64,000 bases of DNA from an uncultured Erysipelotrichaceae bacterium (GCA_902793635.1 CADBEA010000003.1:1-64000), one strand, 5' to 3'. Shown: positions 8,318 to 19,012, counted from the first letter of the stretch. Notes: generated by a model not told the origin, from the letters alone. Made by a program: numbers and translations.

Positions 8318-9664
8318 TCAGATCCTTTCATATGCCCATTCATGGTTCTCATCCAGAAGGTCCAGCAGCTCGCGCATGTCCGTCATGATCATGTTGGGCT
8401 GTTCCGCTTCGATCTCGGTCTTGATGGTCGGATCGGAAAGGAAGGCAATCGAGAAAACACCGGCTGCTTTGGCTGCCTGCACGTCGGAGACGTTGTCACC
8501 GATGTAAATGCAGGAGTCATGACCACGCTTCAGTTTCTTGCCGGCATAGAGAATGCCGTCCGGTGCCGGTTTGGAAAGCTGATACATGTCACGGCCCAGA
8601 ACGACGCCGAAGCAATGCGCCAGACCAAGCTGTCTGAGCCACAGCTCGCAGGACGAAGTCATACGGCTGGAAACGACACCCAGCTTATAGCCTTCCGACC
8701 ATAAGACGTCCAGTGTCTCTTTGACGTGCGGGAACAGGGATACTTCATCACTCCATGAGAAGGTGCTCTGATAGTCGGAGTATTCCTTCACCATCTGATC
8801 CGGATCCTGATCCGGGAACAGTTTGATCATCTCATCACGCAGCGGCGGTCCGAAGACTTCCTGCTGTTTCTCGGCGGTGAAGTCACGGATGTCACCGTAT
8901 TTCTTGAACAGATAACTGAAGCACTGAATGACCATCTGATGGCTGTCCATCAATGTGCCGTCCAGGTCAAACAGAATGATCGGCTGGGTCGGCCGGCGGT
9001 TATGAACAATGTAATACAGGATCAGACCCACCAGTTCCACGCCGATCGTCAGGAACAGACTGTTGTTGGCATGGGTATCCAGGTGGAAGACCAGTGATAC
9101 GACTCTTGTCAGACCCGCCCACATCAGGGTCAGGGCTGTCAGGTCACCGCGTCGGCGGCCTTCTTTATAAGGTCTCAGAATATAGTTCAGCAATGCGAAG
9201 CCGATCAGGTCCAGACCGTTGAGGATCAGTACGGTCGGCTGTTCGAACGCCCGGCCGGTACGGGTAATGATACCAAACAACAGGACAGCCGGCAGGACAA
9301 TGTCCAGGGTGCGCAGGATCGACATGTGCCGCACCTGCGTATAGAAGAACATGAAGATGACCGCGCCGGTCATGACACCAAGTATGTCGAAACCGCCGTC
9401 TCCGATTGCGAACATGTACGGAATGTATTTGAGATACTCCGACAGGTTTTCAATCAGCCAGAAAACGCGGCCGAACAGGACACCGGCGATCATGCACAGA
9501 ATCATGATCTCATCCGTCGTGTCAATACCGTAACCGTGATCCTTCATCAGATCAGCGATCAGAAAATAAGCTGCTATAATACCGGCAATCAGGGTCACCG
9601 CATACCAGCGGATCGAGAGACCGCCAATCGTCATCAATGTTGAACCATCCGGAAAGAATGTCAT
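8318..9664 (-). CDS. Fusion: degenerate Lgt-like membrane domain + PpaX-like HAD phosphatase
   Basis: 448 residues. Residues 1-225 look like prolipoprotein diacylglyceryl transferase (Lgt): the N-terminus MTFFPDGSTL..LSIRWYAV is the Lgt start and several membrane helices follow. The catalytic regions are altered: the loop usually GG-x-x-FHGG reads GGFDILGVMTGA without the histidine, and the usual GRIGNFxNGE reads TRTGRAFEQP without the Asn and Glu. Residues 228-448 are a HAD hydrolase: LFDLDGT (nucleophile D233), SSRMTS, SKPAPDG and YIGDNVSDV. Bacillota commonly have hprK-lgt-ppaX as separate genes, so this is lgt and ppaX joined. The start overlaps the hprK stop by 4 bases (ATGA). The phosphatase half should be active, possibly on pyrophosphate or HPr-Ser-P-related phosphate; the membrane half probably does not modify lipoproteins. 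Confidence 0.85.
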   Translation of the reverse strand: MTFFPDGSTLMTIGGLSIRWYAVTLIAGIIAAYFLIADLMKDHGYGIDTTDEIMILCMIAGVLFGRVFWLIENLSEYLKYIPYMFAIGDGGFDILGVMTGAVIFMFFYTQVRHMSILRTLDIVLPAVLLFGIITRTGRAFEQPTVLILNGLDLIGFALLNYILRPYKEGRRRGDLTALTLMWAGLTRVVSLVFHLDTHANNSLFLTIGVELVGLILYYIVHNRRPTQPIILFDLDGTLMDSHQMVIQCFSYLFKKYGDIRDFTAEKQQEVFGPPLRDEMIKLFPDQDPDQMVKEYSDYQSTFSWSDEVSLFPHVKETLDVLWSEGYKLGVVSSRMTSSCELWLRQLGLAHCFGVVLGRDMYQLSKPAPDGILYAGKKLKRGHDSCIYIGDNVSDVQAAKAAGVFSIAFLSDPTIKTEIEAEQPNMIMTDMRELLDLLDENHEWAYERI

Positions 9665-10611
9665 TCTTCACCTCCTTCAGCCACGAATCTGTGGAAACGG
9701 CCGCGGATTTCGAGGGCGCTGTTGAATCCGACTTCCTGCAGACGGAAATTGGTAACCGCTGATTCGATCAGGACAGCGACGTTGCGGCCGGCACTGATCG
9801 GCAGGATAACGGTCGGAACCAGAACATCCATGACTCTGGTAAACCGCTGTGCCTCGTCACCGATCCGGTTGTATTCCGATTCGGGATCATACTGGGCCAG
9901 CTGGATCACAAGGTCGATCTGTTTCTTTTCACCGAGAGCGGACGCACCGAACATCTTTTCGACGTCAATGATACCGATACCGCGGATCTCCAGCATGCCT
10001 TTGATGATTTCCGGCGCATGGCCGAAGATCTTGTTGTGAATATGCTGGACATCGACCCTGTCGTCGGCGATCAGAATATGACCGCGGCGGATCAGCTCCA
10101 GAGCCGTTTCCGACTTGCCCATGCCGCTTTCCCCGACCAACAGGACACCTTTGCCGTAAACATCCATCAGAACACCTGACATGGTGTCTTCCTTGGCAAG
10201 GTTCTCATCCAGGAAGGTGATGATATCGGCAATCAGCCGGTAGGTCTCAAGGGAAGTGCGCAGGATCGGGAAGTTGGTCGCCTCGGCGATCTCCTTCAGA
10301 ATCGGCGGAAGTTCGTTGTTTTTGGTAATAATGATGGCCGGTGTCAGTCCGTCTGTCAGCATCGGATAGCGTTCCCGCTGCTGCTGTTCCGTCATTGTGG
10401 CAATGAATTCGATTTCCTTATTGCCAATAACGACGATACGGCGCGGCTCGGTGATACGGTTAAAACCGCACAGTTCAAAACCGGGCCGGTTGATATCGGG
10501 AACGACGGTCCATCTGTCCAGGGCATGATCGTTGCCGGTCAGCTGTTCAAATTTAAAAAACTGGACGATTTCGCGAATCGTAACTTTTTTTGTATATTTT
10601 GTTTCGGACAT
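9661..10611 (-). CDS. hprK: HPr kinase/phosphorylase
   Basis: 316 residues, normal length. It phosphorylates and dephosphorylates Ser46 of HPr, which switches CcpA-dependent carbon catabolite repression. Walker A is GESGMGKSETALELI (about 160-174), followed by HILIADDRVD with the paired catalytic aspartates and the family signature LEIRGIGIIDVEKMFG (about 207-222). One oddity: the conserved His just before GVL-x-DVYG (VHGVLVDVYG in B. subtilis) is Ser here (MSGVLMDVYG, S145). A perfect TATAAT lies upstream at 10637-10632 and RBS GGAGG precedes the ATG. First gene of hprK - Lgt/HAD fusion - 87-residue protein. Confidence 0.95.
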   Translation of the reverse strand: MSETKYTKKVTIREIVQFFKFEQLTGNDHALDRWTVVPDINRPGFELCGFNRITEPRRIVVIGNKEIEFIATMTEQQQRERYPMLTDGLTPAIIITKNNELPPILKEIAEATNFPILRTSLETYRLIADIITFLDENLAKEDTMSGVLMDVYGKGVLLVGESGMGKSETALELIRRGHILIADDRVDVQHIHNKIFGHAPEIIKGMLEIRGIGIIDVEKMFGASALGEKKQIDLVIQLAQYDPESEYNRIGDEAQRFTRVMDVLVPTVILPISAGRNVAVLIESAVTNFRLQEVGFNSALEIRGRFHRFVAEGGEE

Positions 10612-10631
10612 GGAAACCTCCGTAGTTACAC

Positions 10632-10637
10632 ATTATA
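10632..10637 (-). promoter_or_regulatory. -10 box upstream of hprK
   Basis: Minus strand TATAAT 21 bases before the hprK ATG. No good -35 hexamer is visible at 17 bases. Confidence 0.5.
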
Positions 10638-10669
10638 CCATGTGTTTGTGTGACTGATGTGGGCAGCCG

Positions 10670-11239
10670 TCAGAAACTGAACAATATTCCGCAGACAGCC
10701 GCAATGGAAATAATCACGATCGGATGCAGTGAGCTCTTCCATTTATACAGGGCAAGCAGCACCGCGAAGAGCGCGACTGCTTTCCAGCGGAACAGATCGA
10801 GAATCGAACCGCTGGCCTGATAGACATCAACCTGGGTCAGAGCCGAGATATAGATGCTCAGCGCGGCGGCGATAATGAAGCCGACGACAGCCGGACGCAG
10901 ACCTTCAAAGATACCTTTGACGACCTTTGAATCACGGAATTTCTCCAGCATTCTGGCAATGATGCAGACAACGATGATCGACGGCGCGACCAGCGAAGCG
11001 GTGGCGGCCAGACCACCGATAAAACCGAACATGTGATTGCCGACGTAGGTCGCCATGTTGATACCGATCGGACCCGGTGTGCTTTCACTGACAGCAATCA
11101 TCGTCGAAAGATCCTGGATGGTGAACCAGCCGTAGTTGATGCTCATAGCCTTCAGAAACGGCAGTGTGGCAAGACCTCCGCCGACCGCGAACAGACCGGC
11201 TTTGAAGAATTCCCAGCACATTAACAGAAAGGTACTCAT
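10670..11239 (-). CDS. Chromate-type transporter subunit (short ChrA-like, second)
   Basis: 189 residues with about six membrane segments: one CHR domain. Motifs FAVGGGLATLPFLK and SESTPGPIGINMATYVGN are the CHR signature. Short CHR proteins are encoded as overlapping pairs and probably work as heterodimers in the cytoplasmic membrane; some export chromate, many have unknown substrates. It overlaps its upstream partner by 4 bases (ATGA at 11236-11239), so the two are translationally coupled. Confidence 0.85.
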   Translation of the reverse strand: MSTFLLMCWEFFKAGLFAVGGGLATLPFLKAMSINYGWFTIQDLSTMIAVSESTPGPIGINMATYVGNHMFGFIGGLAATASLVAPSIIVVCIIARMLEKFRDSKVVKGIFEGLRPAVVGFIIAAALSIYISALTQVDVYQASGSILDLFRWKAVALFAVLLALYKWKSSLHPIVIISIAAVCGILFSF

Positions 11240-11790
11240 GCCTGCTCACCTTCCTTTCTGCTTCTAACGGCAAAGATCACGTAACCAGCCAGTCCCGCCA
11301 GAATGACAAGAATGACTGTGGAAAGGTTCGTGAACAGAGAAAGCAGCAGAGCCGCCACGAAGATCAGGCCGGACGGCACGTCTTTGACACCCTTTTTAAA
11401 CAGTTTTTCAACCGCCACGAACATCAGCACGCAGACCGCGACCTGAATACCGCGCAGGGCGTGCTGGACGATCTCCAGTTCCGAAAAATTGGTAATCAGC
11501 TTGGTAATCAGGGAAATAATGATCAAAGAAGGCGCGACGACGCCGAACGTGGCGACGATCCCGCCGGCAACGCCTTTGATTTTATATCCGATGAATGTAG
11601 CCGCGTTTACGGCGATAATGCCAGGTGTGCACTGGCCGATGGCATAGTAGTCCATGGCTTCGTCTTCGGTCGCCCACCCATGTTTTTCTATGACTTCTTT
11701 TTGAATCATCGGCAGCATCGCATAGCCGCCTCCGAAGGTGAACAGTCCCATTTTGAACCAGGACACAAACAGATCCCAATACTCTTTCAT
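11236..11790 (-). CDS. Chromate-type transporter subunit (short ChrA-like, first)
   Basis: 184 residues, one CHR domain. Motifs TFGGGYAMLPMIQKEV and IGQCTPGIIAVNAATFIGYK are shared with the partner gene downstream, in line with an old duplication. About six membrane helices are predicted and the C-terminus is basic (RSRKEGEQA). A TAAAAT -10-like box lies upstream (about 11813-11818). Actual substrate, chromate or other oxyanion, cannot be decided from sequence. Confidence 0.85.
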   Translation of the reverse strand: MKEYWDLFVSWFKMGLFTFGGGYAMLPMIQKEVIEKHGWATEDEAMDYYAIGQCTPGIIAVNAATFIGYKIKGVAGGIVATFGVVAPSLIIISLITKLITNFSELEIVQHALRGIQVAVCVLMFVAVEKLFKKGVKDVPSGLIFVAALLLSLFTNLSTVILVILAGLAGYVIFAVRSRKEGEQA

Positions 11791-11838
11791 ATGTCACCTG
11801 CCTAACTGTTATATTTTACCATTGATAAAGCCTCTTTG

Positions 11839-12288
11839 TTACACTGTATGGCACAAATACGCTTTGATATCGGCGATTTCTTCTTCGCTGAAAAACGGAA
11901 GGCCGGCTGCCCGCACCGCTTCCGCCAGGGTTCCGTCTCTTTCGATCAATGTATGGCTGAACGTGCCGTCATATATACGACCTTTCCCGCAGGCCGGTGA
12001 TCTGGCTTTCAGGATCACCAGCTGTACATCCTCAGCGATGATTTCCTGCATGCACAATTCCGTGCCGCGGTTGTATTCCGCCGTCACGTCTTTGCCTGTG
12101 CAGCTGACCACCCTGTCAGCCTGCCGTTCACTGGCATCGCGCGGCACACCGAGACCGCCGGCTGTTTCCGGGCACAGGAAAACCACTTCATGATCCTTCA
12201 GCAGATCAATCAGTTCCTCATTCCGGTTATTGCCGCCGCTGTATTTCACATTGTGACCCAGCAGACAGGCGGATACTGCGATTTTCAT
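11839..12288 (-). CDS. DUF523 / TudS-like iron-sulfur desulfidase
   Basis: 149 residues. The family cysteines are visible: SACLLGHNVKYSG at the N-terminus, FLCPETAGGLGVPR in the middle and ARSPACGKGRIYDG later. DUF523 members include TudS, a thiouracil desulfidase that holds a [4Fe-4S] cluster on three cysteines, so a role in removing sulfur from thiolated pyrimidines is likely but not certain. About 150 residues matches the stand-alone DUF523 size. It follows the uvrA terminator and probably has its own promoter. Confidence 0.85.
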   Translation of the reverse strand: MKIAVSACLLGHNVKYSGGNNRNEELIDLLKDHEVVFLCPETAGGLGVPRDASERQADRVVSCTGKDVTAEYNRGTELCMQEIIAEDVQLVILKARSPACGKGRIYDGTFSHTLIERDGTLAEAVRAAGLPFFSEEEIADIKAYLCHTV

Positions 12289-12298
12289 AACCCTCCTA

Positions 12299-12325
12299 AA
12301 AACGACAGCGTCTCAGCATGTCGTT
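12299..12325 (-). terminator. Terminator of the mutS-uvrA transcript
   Basis: Minus strand AACGACA-loop-TGTCGTT followed by TTT, 24 bases after the uvrA stop codon. The complementary strand has a T-run as well, so it may work in both directions. Confidence 0.7.
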
Positions 12326-12349
12326 TTTGTGTATCAGACTTCTCTAACG

Positions 12350-15199
12350 TTATTTCTGCTTTTCCTGGTGTTCTTTCGTCCAGTTCAGGGCTTTGACGAG
12401 ATACTGACCGGTAAAGCTTTCCTTCACTTTGGCAACATCTTCAGGGGTTCCCTGGGCAACGATGGTGCCGCCGTTGTCGCCGCCTTCCGGGCCAAGGTCG
12501 ATGACCCAGTCGGCACTCTTGATAACGTCGAGATTGTGTTCGATGACGATGACCGTATCACCGTTGTCAACGATCCGCTGCAGCACTTCGATCAGCCGCT
12601 TGACGTCGTCGGTATGCAGACCGGTCGTCGGTTCGTCAAGGATATAGACGGTCTTGCCGGTTGCCTTCTTCTGCAGTTCGGAAGCCAGTTTGACACGCTG
12701 CGCCTCACCGCCGGAAAGCGTCGTGGAGGCCTGGCCGAGCTTGATATAGCCAAGACCGACATCATTCAGCGTCTGCAGTTTGTTGCGGATCTTTGGATGG
12801 TTGGTGAAGAAATGCAGGGCTTCTTCGGCCGGCATTTCCAGCACATCGTAGATATTCTTGCCTTTATAGGTGCACTGCAGGGTTTCTTCGTTGTAGCGGC
12901 GGCCATGGCAGACTTCGCACGGCACATAGACGTCCGGCAGGAAGTTCATGGAGATGACCTTGACGCCGTCACCCTGACAGGCTTCACAGCGGCCGCCTTT
13001 GACGTTGAATGAGAAGCGGCCTTTGTCATAACCGCGCAGTCTCGCCTCCGGTGTCTTGGCATAGACATCACGGATGTCATCGAAGACACCGGTGTAGGTA
13101 GCCGGATTGGAACGCGGTGTGCGGCCGATCGGATCCTGGTCGATCTGTACCATCTTGTCAATGTTTTCCAGACCTTTGACAGACTTGTGTTTGCCGGGAC
13201 GGATCTTTTGACGGCCGAGGTTCTGCAGAACGCTCTTCATGAAGACTTCGTTGACCAGCGTGCTCTTGCCGGAACCGGAAACACCGGTGACAACGATCAG
13301 CTTACCAAGCGGGAACTTCACGTTGATATTCTTCAGGTTATGTTCAGCAGCACCCTTGATCTCGACGCTCTTGCCGGTGCCTTTACGTCTTTTTTCGGGA
13401 ACCGGAATGATCTTTTTGCCGGACAGGTACTGACCGGTGATCGACGCATCACACTGCATAATCTCTTCCGGCGGACCGCTGGCGATGACTTCACCACCAT
13501 GGATGCCGGCACCCGGACCGATATCAACGATCCAGTCAGCACTGAGCATCGTCTCTTCGTCATGTTCGACAACGATCAGCGAATTGCCAAGATCGCGCAT
13601 ATTCTTCAGAGTCGCGATAAGCTTGCTGTTGTCACGCTGATGCAGACCGATGGACGGCTCGTCAAGGACATACAGCACGCCGGAAAGGCGGGAACCGATC
13701 TGGGTGGCCAGACGGATACGCTGCGCCTCACCGCCGGACAGCGTTCCGGCCAGCCGGTCCAGCGTCAGGTATTCCAGACCAACGTCCTTCAGAAACTGCA
13801 GACGGCTTTCAATTTCCCTGAGAACCAGATCCGCGATACGGGTCTTTTCAGCATCCAGCTTCAGGTCATGCATCCAGTCCAGTGCCTTGATGACTGACAT
13901 GGATGTGAATTCGTTGATGTTCTTGTCTCCGACCTGGACCGACAGAGCCTGTTCGTTCAGACGGCGGCCGCCGCACTGCGGACAGGGTGATTCGATCATG
14001 AAGGAGTGATACCAGTCCTTCGACATCGAGGAAGTCGTTTCGACATATCTTCTTTCAATCAGCTTCTTGACGCCTTCGATGTAGTCGTTACGGGTATACT
14101 GGTTGCCGCCGGAAGAAGTAATGGAATACTTGATCGGCACGTCACTGCCGTTCAGAATGACGTCCAGCTGTTTCTTCGTCAGGTCCTTGATCGGCGTGTC
14201 CAGGGAAATCTTGTAATGCTTTAACAATGTATGGAATGTCTGCCATTCGATATTGTCAGTATCGACGATGTTCTTGTAATAACGGATACCGCCCTCGCGG
14301 ATCGATTTGCTGCGGTCGGGAATCAGATTGTCGACATCCACTTCTTCGGTAATACCCAGACCGTGGCAGGTGTCACAGGCACCCAGCGGGGCATTGAACG
14401 AGAACAGACGCGGTTCGAGGACCGGCACGGAAAAGCCGCAGATACGGCAGGCGAAATGCGAGGAGAAGAGGATTTCTTCTTCGCCTGTTTTCAGCACAGC
14501 CCGGCCGTCTGCCAGTTCCAGCGCGGTTTCCAGTGAATCATGGATACGGGAGCGGCTGTCTTCGTTTTTCACGATACGGTCGACAATGACCGAAATATCG
14601 TGGCGCTTGTTTTTATCGAGGGTGATCTCATCCTCCAGCATGCGGATCTCACCATCCACTTCGACTCTGATATAGCCGTCCTTGAGCAGCTTCGCGAACG
14701 TTTCCTTGAAGGTTCCCTTCTTATTGGAAACGATCGGCGCCATAATCGACAGCCGGCTTTTGTCCGGCAGAGCCATGGCCGTATCCACCATTTCTGTGAT
14801 CGTCTGACCGGTGATTGGAATGTGGTGGTTCGGGCAGTACGGCGTGCCGGTACGGGCATATAAAAGACGCAGATAGTCGTAGATCTCAGTTACCGTTCCG
14901 ACCGTGGAACGGGGATTGTTGGAAGTTGTTTTCTGGTCGATGGAAATGGCCGGTGAAAGACCTTCGATTGCTTCCACATTCGGCTTTTCCACGCCGCCCA
15001 GAAACATTCTCGCATAGGCGCTTAATGATTCAACATAGCGTCTCTGTCCTTCGGCATAGATGGTATCGAAGGCAAGTGAAGTCTTGCCGCTACCGGAAAG
15101 TCCGGTCATGACGACCATTTTGTTGCGCGGAATTTCCAAAGAGATGTTCTTCAGGTTGTTCTCCTTGGCACCGCGGATAATCAGTTTATCCAGTTCCAT
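12350..15199 (-). CDS. uvrA: UvrABC excision nuclease subunit A
   Basis: 949 residues, the normal UvrA length. It recognises DNA damage together with UvrB in nucleotide excision repair. Two ABC ATPase modules are visible: Walker [15 protein letters not shown] near residue 36 and [14 protein letters not shown] near 640; two [10 protein letters not shown]-type signatures; and zinc-finger CxxC pairs ([24 protein letters not shown]). Start 15199 ([11 protein letters not shown]) is chosen over an ATG five codons earlier because AAAGGAG sits 5 bases upstream. It begins 11 bases after the mutS stop codon, so mutS-uvrA is one operon joining two repair pathways. No uvrB is nearby. Confidence 0.97.
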   Translation of the reverse strand: MELDKLIIRGAKENNLKNISLEIPRNKMVVMTGLSGSGKTSLAFDTIYAEGQRRYVESLSAYARMFLGGVEKPNVEAIEGLSPAISIDQKTTSNNPRSTVGTVTEIYDYLRLLYARTGTPYCPNHHIPITGQTITEMVDTAMALPDKSRLSIMAPIVSNKKGTFKETFAKLLKDGYIRVEVDGEIRMLEDEITLDKNKRHDISVIVDRIVKNEDSRSRIHDSLETALELADGRAVLKTGEEEILFSSHFACRICGFSVPVLEPRLFSFNAPLGACDTCHGLGITEEVDVDNLIPDRSKSIREGGIRYYKNIVDTDNIEWQTFHTLLKHYKISLDTPIKDLTKKQLDVILNGSDVPIKYSITSSGGNQYTRNDYIEGVKKLIERRYVETTSSMSKDWYHSFMIESPCPQCGGRRLNEQALSVQVGDKNINEFTSMSVIKALDWMHDLKLDAEKTRIADLVLREIESRLQFLKDVGLEYLTLDRLAGTLSGGEAQRIRLATQIGSRLSGVLYVLDEPSIGLHQRDNSKLIATLKNMRDLGNSLIVVEHDEETMLSADWIVDIGPGAGIHGGEVIASGPPEEIMQCDASITGQYLSGKKIIPVPEKRRKGTGKSVEIKGAAEHNLKNINVKFPLGKLIVVTGVSGSGKSTLVNEVFMKSVLQNLGRQKIRPGKHKSVKGLENIDKMVQIDQDPIGRTPRSNPATYTGVFDDIRDVYAKTPEARLRGYDKGRFSFNVKGGRCEACQGDGVKVISMNFLPDVYVPCEVCHGRRYNEETLQCTYKGKNIYDVLEMPAEEALHFFTNHPKIRNKLQTLNDVGLGYIKLGQASTTLSGGEAQRVKLASELQKKATGKTVYILDEPTTGLHTDDVKRLIEVLQRIVDNGDTVIVIEHNLDVIKSADWVIDLGPEGGDNGGTIVAQGTPEDVAKVKESFTGQYLVKALNWTKEHQEKQK

Positions 15200-15210
15200 T
15201 CCGGCTCCTT

Positions 15211-17739
15211 TCATTCTTTGGCCTTTTTGGCCTGTTCCTTCAGGTCATTTAACATGACCCACGCTTCCCGCGGAGAAAGTTCGTCGGTATCAACAGCGTC
15301 CAGTGCTCTGACGATTTCTTCCGCTTCCTTGTTTTCCTTTTTCATTTCCACCAGCTGATAACTCTGCTGGACGACCCGTTTCTTGGATTCCAGCTCCTTC
15401 TGCAGGTCGCCGGCCCGCGCCAGGACGGAATCAGGCAGACCGGCAAGTCTTGCGACGTTGATACCGTAGGAATGACCGGCCGGACCGCTTTTGACTTTAT
15501 ACAGGAAGGTCACTTCGTCGTTGTCTTCCCTGACCACGACATGGACATTGCGCACACAGCCGATACTGTCAGCCAGTGAAGTCAGTTCATGATAGTGGGT
15601 GGAGAACATTGTCTTGGCATGGACACATGCCGCGATGTATTCGATCATTGCCTGGGCCAGAGCCATGCCGTCATATGTACTGGTGCCGCGGCCGATCTCA
15701 TCAAACAGGATCAGGGATCTCTCCGTGGCATCCTGCAGAGCCCGGTTGGCTTCCGTCATTTCCACCATGAAGGTGGACTGGCCGGAAAGAATATCATCAC
15801 TGGCGCCAATGCGGGTGAAGATCTGATCGAACAGCGGCATCAGGCAGGATTTCGCCGGCACAAAACAGCCCAGCTGGGCCATGATGACGATCAATGCTGT
15901 CTGTCTCATGTAGGTGGATTTACCGCCCATGTTCGGACCGGTGATCAGCAGGATCCGCTCTTCCTCGTCCATGTGAATGTCATTTGCCACATAGCGGGGA
16001 TCCTTCATCAACGCATCAAGGATCGGATGTCTGCCGTTTTTCACGGTGAATTCATCTTCACTGAACTGCGGACGGACATAGCCGTGAGTGGAAGACACCT
16101 CCGCCAGAGCTGCCAGACAGTCGAGATCAGCCAGTACCGAGGCAAGCTTCTGCAGCCGGACCAGATATGTTCTGATTTCATCGAGGATCTGCTGGAACAG
16201 CTGTTTCTCGATGCGGATGGCATTCTCTTCGGCATGGAGAATAGCATCTTCCTTTTCCTTCAGTTCCGCCGAGATAAAGCGCTCGTTGTTGGTCAGGGTC
16301 TGCTTGCGCACATAGCCCCATTCGTCCTTGACCTGGGCGGCTGCCGCCTTGGAGATTTCAATATAATAGCCGAATACCTTGTTGTATCCGATCTTCAGTG
16401 TCTTGATACCGGTGCGTTCCTTTTCCTTTGCCTCAAGGGAAGCGATAAAGGACTTGCCGCTGCGCTGAATTTCCCTTGCCTCGTCCAGTTCGGCATTGTA
16501 GCCGTCCCGGAACATACCACCGTCACTGATCTGCAGCGGCGGGTCGTCAACAAAAGCATCCTTCAGTACAGTATAGAGTTCCTGCAGGGGATCCACATTG
16601 CGGCATGATGCGAACACGTCGTCATTCACGCTGGCGAGGATTTCCGGCACCTGTTCCAGCGTCCGGGAAAGACGCTGGCAGTCAACCGCGTTGGCGGTAT
16701 TCATCGCACATCTGGCGATGAGGCGCTGCAGGTCATAGATCTGGCCCATCGCATCACGCAGTTTCCGGCGGTTCATGAAGTTCTTCATCAGCCACTGGAC
16801 CTGATCCAGCCGCTGTTCGATCTTCGCCTGATCCACCAGCGGTTTTTCAATGCGGCGGCGCAGTTCACGCGAACCCATGGCCGAACGGCATTCGTCAAGG
16901 AAGGACCATAAGGTAATGGCTTTTCCGGTGTCATGCAAAGGTGTCACAAGTTCGAGGTTCAGTCTGGTCGCATAATCCATGCGCAGCACTTCCTCTTCCT
17001 TTTCCACCCGGGCTGTCTGCAGATGTGACAGCACGTGCTTCTGGGTCGCTTCCAGATAGTTAAGCATGCGTCCGTAGGCCTGCAGTTCATAGTCCTTGAG
17101 CAGACCTTCCGTCAAAGGCAGATATTCATTGCGGATACGTGTATCGTCACAATAGGAAATGACAACCTGATGTTCCCGCAGGGCTTTGATCACCCGCTCA
17201 CGGAAATCCTTCGGCAGTACGACTTCCCGGACATTTGTTCTTAACAATGTCTGCAGTAAAGCACTGTCCTTGTGTTCAATATCTTCCACATAGTTTTCAC
17301 CGGTGCTGACTTCCGCGATGGCCAGTGCATAGCCATAGCCGTAATCCTGCACGGCCGCCAGAAAGACCGAGGTCTTTTCATCGCTGATCTCTTCCATGAC
17401 CGTACCCGGCGTGATCACACGGATGACGTCACGTTCGACCAGTCCCTGCGCTTCCTTGGGATCCTGCAGCTGTTCACAGATAGCGATCTTATAACCGCGC
17501 TGCACCAGTCTCTGCACATAGGACGACACCGCATGGTGGGGAACGCCGCACATCGGAATGCGGTCCTTGACACCGGCATTCTTGCCGGTCAGGATCAGAT
17601 CCAGTTCACGGGAAGCCGTCTTGGCATCTTCAAAAAACATCTCGTAGAAGTCGCCGACACGGTAAAAAAGAAGAACATCGGGATACTGTTCTTTGACTTT
17701 CAGATACTGCTGGATCATCGGTGAATATTTCTCTGTCAT
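15211..17739 (-). CDS. mutS: DNA mismatch repair protein MutS
   Basis: 842 residues, normal for MutS1. N-terminal mismatch-binding domain carries the family motif [12 protein letters not shown], with the Phe-x-Glu that contacts the mismatch. The C-terminal ATPase has Walker [17 protein letters not shown] and the conserved STFMVEMTE and [12 protein letters not shown]. Start 17739 (MTEKYSPM) is preferred over 17802 because AAGAGG lies just upstream. It works with MutL, whose 3' part is at the right edge of the window about 45 kb away rather than adjacent. Operon partner is uvrA. Confidence 0.97.
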   Translation of the reverse strand: MTEKYSPMIQQYLKVKEQYPDVLLFYRVGDFYEMFFEDAKTASRELDLILTGKNAGVKDRIPMCGVPHHAVSSYVQRLVQRGYKIAICEQLQDPKEAQGLVERDVIRVITPGTVMEEISDEKTSVFLAAVQDYGYGYALAIAEVSTGENYVEDIEHKDSALLQTLLRTNVREVVLPKDFRERVIKALREHQVVISYCDDTRIRNEYLPLTEGLLKDYELQAYGRMLNYLEATQKHVLSHLQTARVEKEEEVLRMDYATRLNLELVTPLHDTGKAITLWSFLDECRSAMGSRELRRRIEKPLVDQAKIEQRLDQVQWLMKNFMNRRKLRDAMGQIYDLQRLIARCAMNTANAVDCQRLSRTLEQVPEILASVNDDVFASCRNVDPLQELYTVLKDAFVDDPPLQISDGGMFRDGYNAELDEAREIQRSGKSFIASLEAKEKERTGIKTLKIGYNKVFGYYIEISKAAAAQVKDEWGYVRKQTLTNNERFISAELKEKEDAILHAEENAIRIEKQLFQQILDEIRTYLVRLQKLASVLADLDCLAALAEVSSTHGYVRPQFSEDEFTVKNGRHPILDALMKDPRYVANDIHMDEEERILLITGPNMGGKSTYMRQTALIVIMAQLGCFVPAKSCLMPLFDQIFTRIGASDDILSGQSTFMVEMTEANRALQDATERSLILFDEIGRGTSTYDGMALAQAMIEYIAACVHAKTMFSTHYHELTSLADSIGCVRNVHVVVREDNDEVTFLYKVKSGPAGHSYGINVARLAGLPDSVLARAGDLQKELESKKRVVQQSYQLVEMKKENKEAEEIVRALDAVDTDELSPREAWVMLNDLKEQAKKAKE

Positions 17740-17830
17740 ACCGGCCTCTTGATAAGCCAAATCATTATAGCATATCCCTCTGTCAGAGACGCACGAATGC
17801 ACTTAAATCAAGGCTTGTTCACGCTGAAAT

Positions 17831-17859
17831 AAAAACCTCCCGCATTGTTGCAGGAGGCT
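17831..17859 (-). terminator. Terminator of the phosphodiesterase gene
   Basis: Minus strand CCTCCTGC-AACAAT-GCGGGAGG followed by TTTTT, 15 bases past the stop codon at 17874. Confidence 0.85.
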
Positions 17860-17873
17860 CTGTTTCTCAATCA

Positions 17874-18965
17874 TCACTGCTTCTGATACAGAATGACCGG
17901 TATCATCCGCTCTTCTCTGACAAAACCGGCATGATTGCCCTTCATGATTCTTGTCCGATGATAGTCCAGCTGCAGGTCACTGACAGCAGTGGCCAGGAAA
18001 TCACCGATGAATTCTTCGGTTCTCGCATGGGGTATACCCGGGCCGAAAAGCGACAGTGCTTCTTTCGGTCTCAGCAGAACGAAATCGTTATGGAAACGTT
18101 CTTCAAACAGGCGGACAAATGTTTCCTGCATGCCGTCCTTGATGCGGAAGGAAACGGTGCGCTGCTCAATAGACGGCGCCCCTTTCAGACAGGCGCATAA
18201 TTCTTCATCTTTGCCAAGGTCATAGATGCGGGTGTTGATCTGACTGTGGTCGGCCGTTATCAGAAGACAGGTATCACTGCTGAGCCGGCCGGCAAAAGCT
18301 TCAATCTGCCGGTCATATTCCCACAGAGTATCACGGATAATCACCTCTTCAACCCCATGTTCGTGCATGAGCGTATCCAGGACATCCCAATAGACATACA
18401 GGAAAGCATTGTCATGCGACAGCTCCAGAGTCTTCGTAAGCAGCTGATCAAATGTCTCACAGCCGTTATGTCTGCCCCAGCCCGGCCAGACAGAATCGGC
18501 ATTGATTCCTTTTTCCTGCAGGCATTCGTCGATCGGCTTCACCGGCAGAACGGAACTGACAAAGTCCGGTTCGTAGCTGACGTCGCTGTACATGCCTTTG
18601 CTGAAGAAGAGAACGAGTTCGTCATCCTTTTCCCGGAAATACTGATTCCAGCCCAACCAGCCGGTTTCTGCCGGACTGTATCCGCTCATATAGGATGTCG
18701 TCGCAGCTGCTGTAGTCGGCGGAAAGACGGTGGATATTATTTTGACCAGATGGGAACGCAGAAAACTGTCTTTGGGAAGATGCTTCTCAAGGATACTGAT
18801 ACCCATGGCATCAATCAGCAGTGAGATCACACAACGCGGCTGTCTCTTCTGCAGCCAGGCATCAACGTCACGGTCAGTGCCGTGTCCTCTTTCCAGCCCG
18901 TAATAATGAAACAGAGATCCGCTGAGCTGTAAGATACTGTTCTGATCGTCCCATATCAGCTTCAT
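17874..18965 (-). CDS. Type I phosphodiesterase / nucleotide pyrophosphatase family (alkaline phosphatase superfamily)
   Basis: About 363 residues with no signal peptide. Alkaline-phosphatase-superfamily metal sites are visible: ISLLIDAMG near residue 50, the nucleophile Thr in FPPTTAAATTSYMSGY, the D-H pair in YWDVLDTLMHEHG and LITADHSQIN. These fit the PF01663 group that cleaves phosphodiester and pyrophosphate bonds. Start 18965 (MKLIWDD) is chosen because AAGGGGG lies 8 bases upstream. It follows the sigH-like gene by 47 bases and may end the T-box operon. Substrate is unknown. Confidence 0.8.
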   Translation of the reverse strand: MKLIWDDQNSILQLSGSLFHYYGLERGHGTDRDVDAWLQKRQPRCVISLLIDAMGISILEKHLPKDSFLRSHLVKIISTVFPPTTAAATTSYMSGYSPAETGWLGWNQYFREKDDELVLFFSKGMYSDVSYEPDFVSSVLPVKPIDECLQEKGINADSVWPGWGRHNGCETFDQLLTKTLELSHDNAFLYVYWDVLDTLMHEHGVEEVIIRDTLWEYDRQIEAFAGRLSSDTCLLITADHSQINTRIYDLGKDEELCACLKGAPSIEQRTVSFRIKDGMQETFVRLFEERFHNDFVLLRPKEALSLFGPGIPHARTEEFIGDFLATAVSDLQLDYHRTRIMKGNHAGFVREERMIPVILYQKQ

Positions 18966-19012
18966 ATGCTTTGCCCCCTTCCGCTTTCTGTCTATCATAG
19001 TACGTTTCCGGT

